Of a stretch of 64,000 nucleotides of DNA, positions 33,897-42,806 are shown one piece after another; the first letter of the stretch is position 1, and each line of letters begins with the position of its first letter. A program made the position numbers and the translations under genes. The stretch lies in the NCBI RefSeq assembly GCF_001613365.1, contig NZ_BDCF01000034.1, forward strand, positions 16,458-80,457. Reading direction: 5' to 3'. The notes under the pieces were generated by a model. The model was not told where the DNA came from, ran no database searches, and saw only the letters and a program-made list of their open reading frames with translations. The stretch is from Nocardia xishanensis NBRC 101358. Its GTDB lineage: Bacteria > Actinomycetota > Actinomycetes > Mycobacteriales > Mycobacteriaceae.

Positions 33897-35891
33897 TCAG
33901 GGCAGTGCGGTGAGGGTGACCGTGCTCCCCGGCTGGACCTTGGCCGCCGCGCCCGGGCTCTGGCCGATGACCACGGAGCCGTCCGACGGGGTCAGCTGCT
34001 GGACCTGGACGCGCAGGCCGAGGCCCTCCAGCTTCTGCTTGGCCTCGCCGACGCTCTGGCCGACCAGGAAGGGCAGCTTGACCGCGTTGGAGACGATCAG
34101 CGCGACGCCCTCACCGGAGTTCACCGTGCTGCCCGCCGCCGGATCGGTGCCGATCACCTGGTCGGCCTCGATGGCCTTGTCGTATTCGGTGCGCGTCTCG
34201 CGGACCTTGATGCCCGCGGCGGTGAGCGCCTGCATGGCCTCCTCGGTCGTCTTGCCGCGCACATCGGGGACCTTCACCGGCTGCGCGCCGTTGCTGCGGA
34301 AGACCTTGACCTGTCCGCCCGTCGGCAGCACGGTGCCCGGCGCCGGCTCGACCTTCGCGAGCGAACCCTTCGGCGCCTGGCTGCCCACCTCGCCCGCGTC
34401 GACCGGCTGGAGTCCGGCGTCCTTGATGAGCTGATTCACCTTGCGCACGTCGTCGCCCGGCTTGATGTCGGGCACCCGGGGCTTGCCGCTGGAGACCAGT
34501 ACGGACACCGTCGTGCCCTTGGTCACCTTGGAGCCCGCGGACGGGTCGCTACCGACGACGCCGCCGGCCGGGATGGTGTCCGAGGCCTTCTGTCTGATCT
34601 CTGTCTCGAAGCCTGCCTCGCGCAGCGTCGCGGTGGCCTGCTCGCTGCTCAGCCCGGCGATCGGCGGCACCGCCTCGTAGCGGCCGACGCCGAGCCACCA
34701 GCCGCCGACACCCACGATCAGCGTGAGGACGGCGACGATCGCGACCCACAACAGGGTCGTCCTGCGCGACTTGCGGCGGTCGGCGTCGTAGGGGTCGTAC
34801 GGCGGCTGACGCAGGTCGGCCGTGCGCGGATCGTGGCCTGTCGGCGGTCCGTACGACCCGTGCGGGTCGTACTCTCCGGACGGTCCGTAGTCGGGCACCC
34901 GAGGTCGCTGCGCGGTGACCACCTTGGTGTGCTGGGTCGGCTGCGGCGTGTGCGCGTCCGGCGCGGGGCCGGGGCGCGGTGTCGCGGCCCTGCCGCCGGG
35001 GTCGGCGCGGAAACTGGCGCTCAGATGCTCGGCCGATTCCCGCGGCGCGGGCACCCGGTAGGGCGGCAGGCTCAGCCCGGCGGCGATCGAACGCAGCTCA
35101 GCGGCCATCTCGTTGGCGTCAGCGAAACGGTGCGCGGGCTCCCTGTTGGTGGCGCGGGCGACCAGCTCGTCGAACTCCGGCGGCACGCCCGCGATGAACT
35201 GGCTCGGGCTCGGTACGTCGTTCTCGATGCGCTGATACGCCACCGACAGTGACGTGTCGCCGATGAAAGGGACACGGCCGGTGAGCATTTCGAAGATCAG
35301 CACGCCGAACGCGTACACGTCGCTTCGGGAGTCGGCGGTGCCGCTGGTCACCTGCTCGGGGGAGAGGTAGGCCGCCGTGCCGAGGATGACGCTCGCCGAG
35401 GTGGTCGTCGCGGCCGCGACCGCGCGCACCAGGCCGAAGTCGGCGATCTTCACCTCGCCGGAATCGGAGATGAGCACGTTCTCCGGCTTGACGTCGCGGT
35501 GCACCAGGCCCGCGGAGTGCGCCACCCCGATAGCGGCCAGCACCGGTTCGGCCACCGCCCGCACGGCGTGCGGCGGCATCGGCCCGCGTTCGCGCAGCAA
35601 CTCGCGCAGCGTGCCGCCCTCGACCAGTTCCATGATCAGGAACGGATGGTCGCCGTCGACGCCCTGGTCGTACACCGCGACCAGCGCGGGATGCTTGAGC
35701 TTGGCGACCGCGCGGGCCTCGAACTCGAACCGGGCGAGAAACTGCGGATCGGCGGCGAACTTCGGGTCCATCACCTTGATCGCGACCGGGCGATCAAGGC
35801 GGGTGTCCTCGCCGCGGAAGACCATCGACATCCCGCCCCGAGCGATCGGCGCGTCAATCCGGTAGCGCCCCTCCAGCATCTGCCCGATCAA
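33897..35891 (-). CDS. pknL: Ser/Thr protein kinase with four PASTA domains (PknL-like)
   Basis: A 664-residue membrane receptor kinase. The cytosolic kinase domain has the Gly loop IARGGMSMVF, Lys in VAIKVM near residue 38, HRDVKPENVL near residue 130 and DFGLV. A Pro/Tyr/Asp-rich juxtamembrane linker leads to one helix (about residues 378-400), then four PASTA repeats outside the cell, sensors of muropeptide-like ligands. M. tuberculosis PknL lacks PASTA domains; corynebacterial PknL has them. TTG 35891 is chosen for GGAGG 7 nt upstream. It is divergent from its probable substrate gene, the Rv2175c homologue. Confidence 0.9.
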   Translation of the reverse strand: MIGQMLEGRYRIDAPIARGGMSMVFRGEDTRLDRPVAIKVMDPKFAADPQFLARFEFEARAVAKLKHPALVAVYDQGVDGDHPFLIMELVEGGTLRELLRERGPMPPHAVRAVAEPVLAAIGVAHSAGLVHRDVKPENVLISDSGEVKIADFGLVRAVAAATTTSASVILGTAAYLSPEQVTSGTADSRSDVYAFGVLIFEMLTGRVPFIGDTSLSVAYQRIENDVPSPSQFIAGVPPEFDELVARATNREPAHRFADANEMAAELRSIAAGLSLPPYRVPAPRESAEHLSASFRADPGGRAATPRPGPAPDAHTPQPTQHTKVVTAQRPRVPDYGPSGEYDPHGSYGPPTGHDPRTADLRQPPYDPYDADRRKSRRTTLLWVAIVAVLTLIVGVGGWWLGVGRYEAVPPIAGLSSEQATATLREAGFETEIRQKASDTIPAGGVVGSDPSAGSKVTKGTTVSVLVSSGKPRVPDIKPGDDVRKVNQLIKDAGLQPVDAGEVGSQAPKGSLAKVEPAPGTVLPTGGQVKVFRSNGAQPVKVPDVRGKTTEEAMQALTAAGIKVRETRTEYDKAIEADQVIGTDPAAGSTVNSGEGVALIVSNAVKLPFLVGQSVGEAKQKLEGLGLRVQVQQLTPSDGSVVIGQSPGAAAKVQPGSTVTLTALP

Positions 35892-36045
35892 GTGATGTCC
35901 TCCGGCTTTCACAAAACTGCTCACCCCGCGCTCGTGACGCGAACTGCGACAGACCGCCCCGTGCGGCCCCCACGATGGTAACCGTGCCGAGCGGCCGAAC
36001 CCGTCTGTCGCCCGGGTGTCACACGACGCGCGGCGCCACACCGTC

Positions 36046-36051
36046 TACCGT
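36046..36051 (+). promoter_or_regulatory. -10 box of a leaderless promoter for the Rv2175c homologue
   Basis: TACCGT ends 7 nt before GTG 36059; no Shine-Dalgarno sequence lies in the spacer. Confidence 0.5.
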
Positions 36052-36058
36052 TGTGCGG

Positions 36059-36427
36059 GTGAGTGCATTTCCCTGCAGCGAGGATGTCCTTCCGGAGTCC
36101 GTGGCAATGCTGCCGCTGCCCGAGGTCGCCGACCGGCTCGGGATCGTGGTGACGCGGGTCCATCAGATGCTGCGCGACCACCAACTCCTTGCCGTGCGCC
36201 GCAATGGAGTGGCGAGCGTTCCCGAGGTCTTCTTCGACGACACCGGCGCGGTGACCAAGCACCTGCCCGGGCTGATCACCGTCATGAAGGACGCCAAGTA
36301 CACCGACGAGGAGATCCTCGAGTGGATCTTCACCGACGACGCCAGCCTCCCCGGCAAACCCATCGACGCGCTGCACGGCCCCCTCGCCCGCGAGGTGCTC
36401 CGCCGCGCCGCCGCCGACCCCTTCTGA
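36059..36427 (+). CDS. Winged-helix DNA-binding protein, Rv2175c homologue
   Basis: A 122-residue protein with an N-terminal helix-turn-helix (LPEVADRLGIVVTRVHQMLRD) and the Rv2175c C-terminal domain ending PLAREVLRRAAADPF. In M. tuberculosis the counterpart is phosphorylated by PknL near its N-terminus, which lowers DNA binding; pairing with a divergent pknL is kept here. The tail before the HTH is short and has Ser but no Thr, so the phosphosite would differ if GTG 36059 is right. The -10 box spacing supports that start. Confidence 0.88.
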   Translation: MSAFPCSEDVLPESVAMLPLPEVADRLGIVVTRVHQMLRDHQLLAVRRNGVASVPEVFFDDTGAVTKHLPGLITVMKDAKYTDEEILEWIFTDDASLPGKPIDALHGPLAREVLRRAAADPF

Positions 36428-36441
36428 ACCTCGCGGACCGT

Positions 36442-36483
36442 CCGCACGCCTCGCAGCCCTTGTTGCGTGGGCGAGGCGTGCGG
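36442..36483 (+). terminator. Hairpin between the Rv2175c homologue and crtB
   Basis: A 13-bp perfect stem CCGCACGCCTCGC / GCGAGGCGTGCGG with a 16-nt loop between convergent genes. Confidence 0.75.
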
Positions 36484-36499
36484 CACGTGTGCGAGCCCG

Positions 36500-37552
36500 T
36501 CAGGGGAGGGCGGCGGCGAGCAGTTGGGTTGTGGCGACGAGTAGGCGTCGGCGACGGGGGACGATTGCCCGGGTCCGGAAGATCGCATAGCCGGATCGCT
36601 CTATGCGGTCGAGGATTTCGGCGTAGAGGGCGGCGGCAGCGCGGATGGCAGGGCGGACCTTGGGGTTGAGCAGGTCGATGCCGGGGTCGGCGGTTCGGTA
36701 GATGTCGCGGTTGATCGCGATCAAGTGAGCGAGAGCGCGACGGACTCGCGGATCGGTGTGGCCGGTGCGGCGGCAGTGCGCGAGCAGGTCGGCGTCGACG
36801 CCGAAGGCCGCGAGGTGGTCGGCGGGCAGGTACACGCGCCCGCGGTCGAGATCCTCGGCGACATCGCGCAGGAAGTTGGTGAGCTGGAAGGCCTCGCCGA
36901 GCGCGGCGGCCGCGGGTTCGGCTTCGGCCGTCGGCACGACGGTGCCGAGCACAGGAAGCAGTTGCAGACCGATGGCGGCGGCCGATCCGCGCATGTACTC
37001 GCGCAGCTCGGCCATCGTGGCGTAGCGATCGCGGAAATGATGGGCGCCGGGGACGTCCATGCGCATCGAGTCCAGGAAGGTCCAGAAGTGCTCCGGATCG
37101 ATCGCGAAGCGGTCGACGGTATCCGCTAGCGCGGACAGTATCTGGGTTCGGAGCAGCGGAACCGCCGTGTCCTGCGCCGCGAACGCGCCATGCTCGAGGG
37201 CCGTCCGCAGCTGTTTCTCGATCAGGTCCAGTTCGTTGGCGGGGCCTTGCCCGAAGATGTCCAGCGACTCCGGCGAGTCGGCGGCGCGCACGAGGCTCTG
37301 GTCCGCGTGGTCGACGATGTCGTCCACGATTCGCGCGAACGCGTAGAGCGCGTGCACCGCAGGTCTTCGGTCCGCCGACAACAGCCTGGTCGCCAGGAAA
37401 TACGTGCGCCCGTGCTCCGCGGCGATCGCCCGGCACGCGCGGTACGCGGACTCCAGGCTCACCTCCGCGTTCACTCCCGGACTTCGTCCGGCCGCGCCCG
37501 TTCCGAGTACCTGCGCTAGGCCCGGGTCGTCGTCGGATCTCGCGGCGCTCAT
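36500..37552 (-). CDS. crtB: Phytoene synthase
   Basis: Head-to-head condensation of two geranylgeranyl diphosphates to phytoene, the committed carotenoid step. The 350-residue product has both Asp-rich motifs: VDDIVDHAD near residue 73 and FLRDVAEDLDRGRVYLP near residue 205. The start MSAARSDDD overlaps the mptA stop as ATGA, so crtB is translationally coupled to a mannosyltransferase gene, an odd pairing. It is the last gene of the idsA-crtI-mptA-crtB run and ends against a hairpin. Confidence 0.93.
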   Translation of the reverse strand: MSAARSDDDPGLAQVLGTGAAGRSPGVNAEVSLESAYRACRAIAAEHGRTYFLATRLLSADRRPAVHALYAFARIVDDIVDHADQSLVRAADSPESLDIFGQGPANELDLIEKQLRTALEHGAFAAQDTAVPLLRTQILSALADTVDRFAIDPEHFWTFLDSMRMDVPGAHHFRDRYATMAELREYMRGSAAAIGLQLLPVLGTVVPTAEAEPAAAALGEAFQLTNFLRDVAEDLDRGRVYLPADHLAAFGVDADLLAHCRRTGHTDPRVRRALAHLIAINRDIYRTADPGIDLLNPKVRPAIRAAAALYAEILDRIERSGYAIFRTRAIVPRRRRLLVATTQLLAAALP

Positions 37553-39294
37553 GGACGTGCAGCGGTGGCCGCGACGACGGCGCGCGGGGCGGCCTGCTGC
37601 GGGGGAGTCGAACGCAGGCGCAGCGGGTCGACGGTGCGCAACGAGAGCGCGGCGACGACCGCGGCGAAGGTGGCCGCCGCCACGTGCCAGAAGTTGTACA
37701 GGCCGATCGAGCCGTCCGGCTGGAACACCAGCATCAGCCAGGTGCACAGGCCGACCAGCACCATGAGCGTCGTGGTGGACAGCGCGAACGCGGCGGCCAG
37801 CGCCAGCGGCCACGAGTAATACCAGGGCAGCGCGGCGGGGGAGAGGATCACGATGCCGACGAACGCGATGAGGATGCCGAACACCGCCTCGCGCTCGCTG
37901 TGCCGGAATCGCCACCAGGTCCACACGAGCACCGCGACGAGCGCGAGCGCGCACAGCGCGCGGGTGACGGTGAGCACCGATTCCATGCGCAGCGGGGTGA
38001 TCCAGGTGGTGGCGTGCGCCATGATGGTCGGCAGCGAGAGCCAGTTGATGATCTTCTTCGAGCCCGACAGCGCGGTCAGCCAGCCGATGCCGACGCCCGC
38101 GATGGCCGAGGCCGCGACGAAGACCACCGCGAACACGCTCAATCCGAGCCCGGCGATCTTGGCGAAGGTCATGGCCGGGTGCGGCATGTCCGGTCCGGCT
38201 TTCGCGGCGTCCGGGGCGCCGTTCTCGGGCGTCGAACTCGGATCCGCAGGCGCGTTCGGGTCCGCGGCCGCGCGTTCGGCGGCGCGGCGTTCCCGCTCGT
38301 GCAACATCCAGATCCACACCAGGAACGGCAGCGCGATGCCCGCGGTGGCCTTGATCGCCACGCCGATGGCGACGACCACGATGCCCGCCACGTGATGACG
38401 CTCCAGCACCAGGGCGATGCCCGCGCACATCAGACCGACCATCAGCATCTCGTTGTGCACGCCGCCGATGAGGTGGATGAGCACCAGCGGGTTGAGCACC
38501 GCGAGCCACAGCGCGACCGTCGGCTTGCCGCCCAGGTGTTTGGTCAGATACGGCACCGCCCACATCATCAGCGCGAGGCCGGGCAGCATCACGAGGCGCA
38601 GCGCGATCGTGCCCGCGACCACGTTGTCACCGGTGATCGCGGTGATGGCGCGGCCCAGCAGCAGGAACACCGGGCCGTACGGCGCGGTGGTGGTGGTCCA
38701 GACCGGGCTCACATTGTCCAGCAGCACACCAGGATTCGCGACGGGACCGACCTGGTAGGGGTCGAAGCCGTCGCGCAGCAGCGCGCCCTGGGCCAGGTAG
38801 GAGTAGGCGTCGCGGCTGAACATCGGCACCGCGAAGAGCAAAGGGAAGATCCATATTCCGACGATGGCGCGCAATTCGTTGAGCGTCACCCCGGCGCCCG
38901 CGCGGTTGCCGAGCCCGAGTGTGGTGCGTCCCAGGCGAACCCACGCGGTGATCATCAGCAGCACGCCGATCCAGATCAGCATGGTCGACAGCGCGTAGCC
39001 GTGCCCGAACCGCAGCCACGACAGGTTCATCGCCTCGAGCAGCGGATCGCGCTGACGCACACTGCCCGCGCCGAACCCGCCGAAGGTGATCATCACCGCA
39101 CCGAAGAAGCCGAGCAGCGCGGCGTGACCCTCGGGGCTGCGCGCGAAATCGGCGTAGGTCTGCATCCGATCCAGAAGGCCGAGCCGGTCGGCGGATCGCG
39201 GGGCGCCGGACCCCTGGGTGCCGGGACGACTCGACCCGCGGGGCGCGGTGTCGGTCGGCGGTGCGGCTGCGGCGCTCGTATCGGGGGGATGCAT
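37549..39294 (-). CDS. mptA: Alpha-(1-6)-mannopyranosyltransferase of lipomannan synthesis
   Basis: A 581-residue polyprenyl-phosphomannose-dependent GT-C mannosyltransferase that extends the lipomannan backbone on the outer face of the membrane. It has about 12-13 predicted helices, a Pro/Ser/Thr-rich cytosolic N-terminus, an early loop SRDAYSYLAQG with the acidic catalytic residue typical of GT-C enzymes, and a charged loop near residues 330-365. The position matches Rv2174 beside idsA2, but carotenoid genes lie on both sides: crtI 84 nt upstream and crtB overlapping downstream. Confidence 0.9.
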   Translation of the reverse strand: MHPPDTSAAAAPPTDTAPRGSSRPGTQGSGAPRSADRLGLLDRMQTYADFARSPEGHAALLGFFGAVMITFGGFGAGSVRQRDPLLEAMNLSWLRFGHGYALSTMLIWIGVLLMITAWVRLGRTTLGLGNRAGAGVTLNELRAIVGIWIFPLLFAVPMFSRDAYSYLAQGALLRDGFDPYQVGPVANPGVLLDNVSPVWTTTTAPYGPVFLLLGRAITAITGDNVVAGTIALRLVMLPGLALMMWAVPYLTKHLGGKPTVALWLAVLNPLVLIHLIGGVHNEMLMVGLMCAGIALVLERHHVAGIVVVAIGVAIKATAGIALPFLVWIWMLHERERRAAERAAADPNAPADPSSTPENGAPDAAKAGPDMPHPAMTFAKIAGLGLSVFAVVFVAASAIAGVGIGWLTALSGSKKIINWLSLPTIMAHATTWITPLRMESVLTVTRALCALALVAVLVWTWWRFRHSEREAVFGILIAFVGIVILSPAALPWYYSWPLALAAAFALSTTTLMVLVGLCTWLMLVFQPDGSIGLYNFWHVAAATFAAVVAALSLRTVDPLRLRSTPPQQAAPRAVVAATAARP

Positions 39295-39378
39295 GTGGTG
39301 TCGGTCCCCCCGGCAAGGTCGGCGGTCGCAACCGCGAGCGAATAGGTCGGCGATCAGTTTAATGGTTCGCCCGGAACA

Positions 39379-40944
39379 CTATCCCGCTGGTGCGGGCGGT
39401 TCATCCCGAGTAACGGCCGTCGCACCGGTAATTCGGTTTGCCGCCAGTTTTCCCGAGAGCAGCGCCGTAGGCACGCCGACGCCCGGGGTGGTGCCGCAAC
39501 CGGCGATAACCACGTTGTCGCTGAACTTCGGGAAATTACGCGGCCGGAAAGGCCCGGTCTGCCGGAAAATGTGCGCGACGGAGAACGGCGTGCCCGCGAT
39601 CATGCCCTGTGCCCGCCAGGTGCGCGGGGTGTCCAGGTGGTCGACGGTGAAGTGCTCGGCGATCCCGCGGTAGCCGCGCGTCTCCAGGACCTCGAGCAGC
39701 TCGCGCAGATAGGGCCGGGCCAGCCGGTCCCAATCGAGCGGGGCGCTCTCCAGATTGGGGCAGGGCGCGAGAAGCGAGAACGGCTCGTGTCGTCCGTCGG
39801 GCCGGTCGATGTAGAGGCCGGGATCGGTCAGGGCGGGGCGGGTCAGCAGCAGCGAGGGGTCGCGCATCAGCTGTCCGCCGCGACGCGGTGCCGCGGCGAT
39901 CTCGTCGAAGGTGGTGTCCCATGCCGCGCCGAAGTCGATGGTGTGGTGCGCCTGGATCGGCCAGGTCGCGGCGATCTCGGCCGGGATGGTGCCGTGCGCG
40001 ACCACCGCCGACGGCGCGGCCCGCAGTCCGCGCCTCGGCCGGACGCCGAAGCGTTCGACCGAGCCGATGTCGGCGGTGAGCACCACCGCGTCGCAATCCA
40101 GCGCGTGCCCGTCGGCGGTGCGCACCCGGCGGGCCCGCCGTCCCTCGTAGTCGATTCCGGTGACTTCGGTGTTCAGTCGCAGCACCCCGCCGGCGGCGGT
40201 GAACGCCTCGCCCATGGTGGCGGCGATGGCGCGCATACCGCCTTCCGGGAAATAGACGCCGAGCGAGGTGTCCATGTGCGGGATCGCGCCGTAGACGGCC
40301 AGCGCGTCGGCGGGCGCCATGCCGGCGTAGAGCGCTTGGAAGGTGAACAGCCTGGCCAGCCGCGTGTCGGTCAATATCCGGCCGACGCGCGGTCCGAGCC
40401 TGCCGAACCCGCCGAGGCGCACCAGGTCGACCAGCGCGGCGCGTTTGCGCGGGTAGCGCACCATGTCCAGCGGCGAGTCGAAGTTGGTGTCCATGAACTC
40501 GGTGAACTCGGCGCGGTAGACGCGCGCCAGCCAGTCGCGGAGCCTTCGGTAGCGGTTCGCCTCGGCGGGGCCGCAGGTGCGGGCGACCTCGTCGGCCATG
40601 GCGTCCGGGTCGGCGAACACCCGGATGGTCGAGTCGTCGGCGAAGCGCGCGTGGTAACTCGGCGCGAGCCGGTGGATGCGCAGCGGCACGGGGCCGGATT
40701 CGGGCGTGCGGCCGACGGCGGCCAGCGCGTCGGTGATCAGTTCCGGCAGCGTGAGCACCGTGGCGCCGTTGTCGATCTCGTAGTCAGGCCCGCGATACCG
40801 GCCGACCCGGCCGCCCGGATGATCGGCCCGCTCGAGCAGCGTGACCGACCGTCCAGCGCCGGTGAGATACAGCGCGGCGGCGAGGCCGGACAGGCCCGCG
40901 CCCACGACGACCACCCGATCGGTCGGTCCCGCAACGGTTTTCAT
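39379..40944 (-). CDS. crtI: Phytoene desaturase, CrtI type
   Basis: An FAD-dependent desaturase of 521 residues converting phytoene toward lycopene. The dinucleotide fold VVVGAGLSGLAAA is at the N-terminus, followed by ERADHPGGRVG. The C-terminal carotenoid-desaturase signature VIAGCGTTPGVGVPTALLSGKLAA is only slightly changed from the family. GAGGAGG lies about 6 nt before ATG 40944. The first 17 residues recur, with small changes, in a 66-codon frame 227 nt upstream that overlaps idsA, so crtI probably once began there. Confidence 0.93.
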   Translation of the reverse strand: MKTVAGPTDRVVVVGAGLSGLAAALYLTGAGRSVTLLERADHPGGRVGRYRGPDYEIDNGATVLTLPELITDALAAVGRTPESGPVPLRIHRLAPSYHARFADDSTIRVFADPDAMADEVARTCGPAEANRYRRLRDWLARVYRAEFTEFMDTNFDSPLDMVRYPRKRAALVDLVRLGGFGRLGPRVGRILTDTRLARLFTFQALYAGMAPADALAVYGAIPHMDTSLGVYFPEGGMRAIAATMGEAFTAAGGVLRLNTEVTGIDYEGRRARRVRTADGHALDCDAVVLTADIGSVERFGVRPRRGLRAAPSAVVAHGTIPAEIAATWPIQAHHTIDFGAAWDTTFDEIAAAPRRGGQLMRDPSLLLTRPALTDPGLYIDRPDGRHEPFSLLAPCPNLESAPLDWDRLARPYLRELLEVLETRGYRGIAEHFTVDHLDTPRTWRAQGMIAGTPFSVAHIFRQTGPFRPRNFPKFSDNVVIAGCGTTPGVGVPTALLSGKLAANRITGATAVTRDEPPAPAG

Positions 40945-41170
40945 TCGACCCTCCTCGACCTCCGGGCACGGCGGGCTACCCGTGAAACTCTGCGTCGGCC
41001 GGCACCGCGCCGATCACCGGACGACAGGGCCGTTTCCGCAACCGCAAGGGCTGGTCGCTACCGTGCGGTGTTCGCTCCGCCATCATCCCATGCCTGCCGG
41101 TCGGTAGGTGGATCGCTACGCGGTGTGCGGCGCCGGTCGGCTCGCCGATCCGGCGCTCGAAAGACGGGGA

Positions 41171-41371
41171 CTAGTCCTCGGCGGTGTCCCGCGGCGCTGA
41201 ACACGCGCGGGGGACACGGACGCCGCGCCGGGTCGGCAGGGCGGCGCCGAGGATCAGCCGACGTTCGGTCAGCGCGGCCGTCGACTTCCCCTTGCGCTTG
41301 CCTGTGCTGCGCGGGGCCGGTCCTGCGCCGACGGCGATCACGCGATCGGCTGGTCCCACAACGGCTTTCAT
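41171..41371 (-). pseudogene. crtI N-terminal remnant overlapping the idsA stop
   Basis: A 66-codon frame starting MKAVVGPADRVIAVGAG, matching the crtI start MKTVAGPTDRVVVVGAG at 13 of 17 positions and with matching DNA. After that it loses all crtI character and becomes Arg/Lys/Pro-rich before a stop. AGGAGG lies 5 nt before its ATG, which overlaps the idsA stop as ATGA. The simplest reading is a partial duplication of the crtI start, leaving a broken copy between idsA and the complete gene. A translated short peptide cannot be excluded. Confidence 0.7.
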
Positions 41372-42615
41372 GCGGTCCTCCTGGTTGCGGCCAGTGCCAT
41401 ACCGCGCAGTTGCTCTTTCGCGGCGGGGGTGGCCGAGCTGGAATCTATGGCGGCTAGGCCGCGGTCGGTGAGGTCGGCGATGCGGCGTTCCACTTCGTCG
41501 ACGGCGCCGAGCTCGGTGAGCACGGCACGCAGGCGCGTGACGTCATCGGCGCCGAGATCGGTGCCGATGCTGGTGCGCAGCAGGTGCGCGGCGGATGGGT
41601 CGGTGGCGTCGGCGCGGCGCAGCGCCTCGGCGAGCAGTACCGTGCGCTTGCCCTCGCGCAGGTCGTCGCCGGAGGGCTTGCCGGTGACCTCGGGATCGCC
41701 GAACACGCCGAGCAGGTCGTCGCGCAGCTGGAAGGCGATGCCGATGTCGGTGCCGAAGGTGCGGTAGGCCGCGATGAGGTCGCGGTCGGCGGCGGCGATG
41801 GCGGCGCCGAGGTGCAGCGGGCGCTCTACGGTATAGGCGGCCGTCTTGTAGCGGTTGATGCGCAGCGCGGCCTCCACCGACTCGTCGCCGACCGCTTCCC
41901 CGTTGATGTCGAGCAGCTGACCGCCGAGCACCTCGGTGCGCATCTGCGCCCAGACCGGCGCGAACCGCGCGAGGGCGGCCGGGGGAAGCCCGGCGGCGTG
42001 CACGAGGTCGTCGGCCCAGGCCAGGGCCAGGTCACCGATCAGGATGGCGACGCTGGCGCCGAAGTGGGCGGCGTCGCCGGACCAGCCGCGCTCGCTGTGG
42101 CGCTGCTCGAAATCGACGTGCACGGTGGCGAAACCGCGGCGGGTGCGGGAGGAATCGATGATGTCGTCGTGGATGAGCGCGCACGCCTGCAACAGTTCGA
42201 GGGCGGAACAGGCGGCGAGCACCGCGCCCGCTTCGGCGCTGTCCGGGTCGCCGCCCGCGCCGAGCCAGCCGGTCCAGGCGAACGCGGGCCTGGTGCGCTT
42301 GCCGCCGCGGAGCACGAACCGCTCCAGCGTGTCGGCGGCGTCGACGAAGACCGGACCGAGTGGCTCCACGATGGGCCGCCGGGCGGCGAAGAACTCGATG
42401 AGTCGGTCTTGGACGGCTGCCGTGAATTCGGGCGTGCCTGGGATCGGCGTCCGCCGCGCGTCGGCGGGCGTTGCCGGGGTTCGTGTCGGAGTACCGGGTC
42501 CGGCGGACAGAGGAACCTCCAGGGTCACGGGTGTGGTCGCGCCGGTCGAGCGCGACGAGTGGTCTGTGAGCGAGCGTGTGTCACCGCCGCCCGGGTCGGC
42601 GCGATCGCGGCGCAC
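41368..42615 (-). CDS. idsA2: Polyprenyl (geranylgeranyl) diphosphate synthase, IdsA2 type
   Basis: Trans-prenyltransferase making the C20 (or related) precursor for carotenoids and other isoprenoids. The 415-residue product has a low-complexity Thr/Pro/Ala-rich N-terminus of about 60 residues, the first Asp-rich motif LIHDDIIDSS and the second region LRDDLLGVFGD, the form usual in actinobacterial IdsA. GGKRTRP gives the diphosphate-binding Lys-Arg. GTG 42615 lacks a clear ribosome site; GTG 42530 is an alternative that removes part of the low-complexity region. It heads the carotenoid/mptA run and matches Rv2173 in position. Confidence 0.9.
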   Translation of the reverse strand: MRRDRADPGGGDTRSLTDHSSRSTGATTPVTLEVPLSAGPGTPTRTPATPADARRTPIPGTPEFTAAVQDRLIEFFAARRPIVEPLGPVFVDAADTLERFVLRGGKRTRPAFAWTGWLGAGGDPDSAEAGAVLAACSALELLQACALIHDDIIDSSRTRRGFATVHVDFEQRHSERGWSGDAAHFGASVAILIGDLALAWADDLVHAAGLPPAALARFAPVWAQMRTEVLGGQLLDINGEAVGDESVEAALRINRYKTAAYTVERPLHLGAAIAAADRDLIAAYRTFGTDIGIAFQLRDDLLGVFGDPEVTGKPSGDDLREGKRTVLLAEALRRADATDPSAAHLLRTSIGTDLGADDVTRLRAVLTELGAVDEVERRIADLTDRGLAAIDSSSATPAAKEQLRGMALAATRRTA

Positions 42616-42794
42616 GTCCGGTCCGGCCGCAGCGATAGTGGTGCCGTATCAGAGAATACGCGGTCATCCCATCCCGTCGGCGACCAACCTCCGCCTGGTG
42701 AAAACCACTCATGGGGTGGCCGGACATAGGACGTTTCGCGCGCGGATATCCGCCGGACCTGGAGCGAGCGCGCATGTCAGGACAGGCGTCCCAC

Positions 42795-42800
42795 TACACT
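42795..42800 (+). promoter_or_regulatory. -10 box of a leaderless metF-like promoter
   Basis: TACACT ends 6 nt before GTG 42807, one of nine similar arrangements in the window. Confidence 0.5.
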
Positions 42801-42806
42801 GAACCG

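Noticed and set aside
37553..38563. Open frame extending crtB to 687 codons across mptA
   Set aside because: The extra part is the shadow of mptA. The phytoene synthase family start and the ATGA overlap place crtB's start at 37552.
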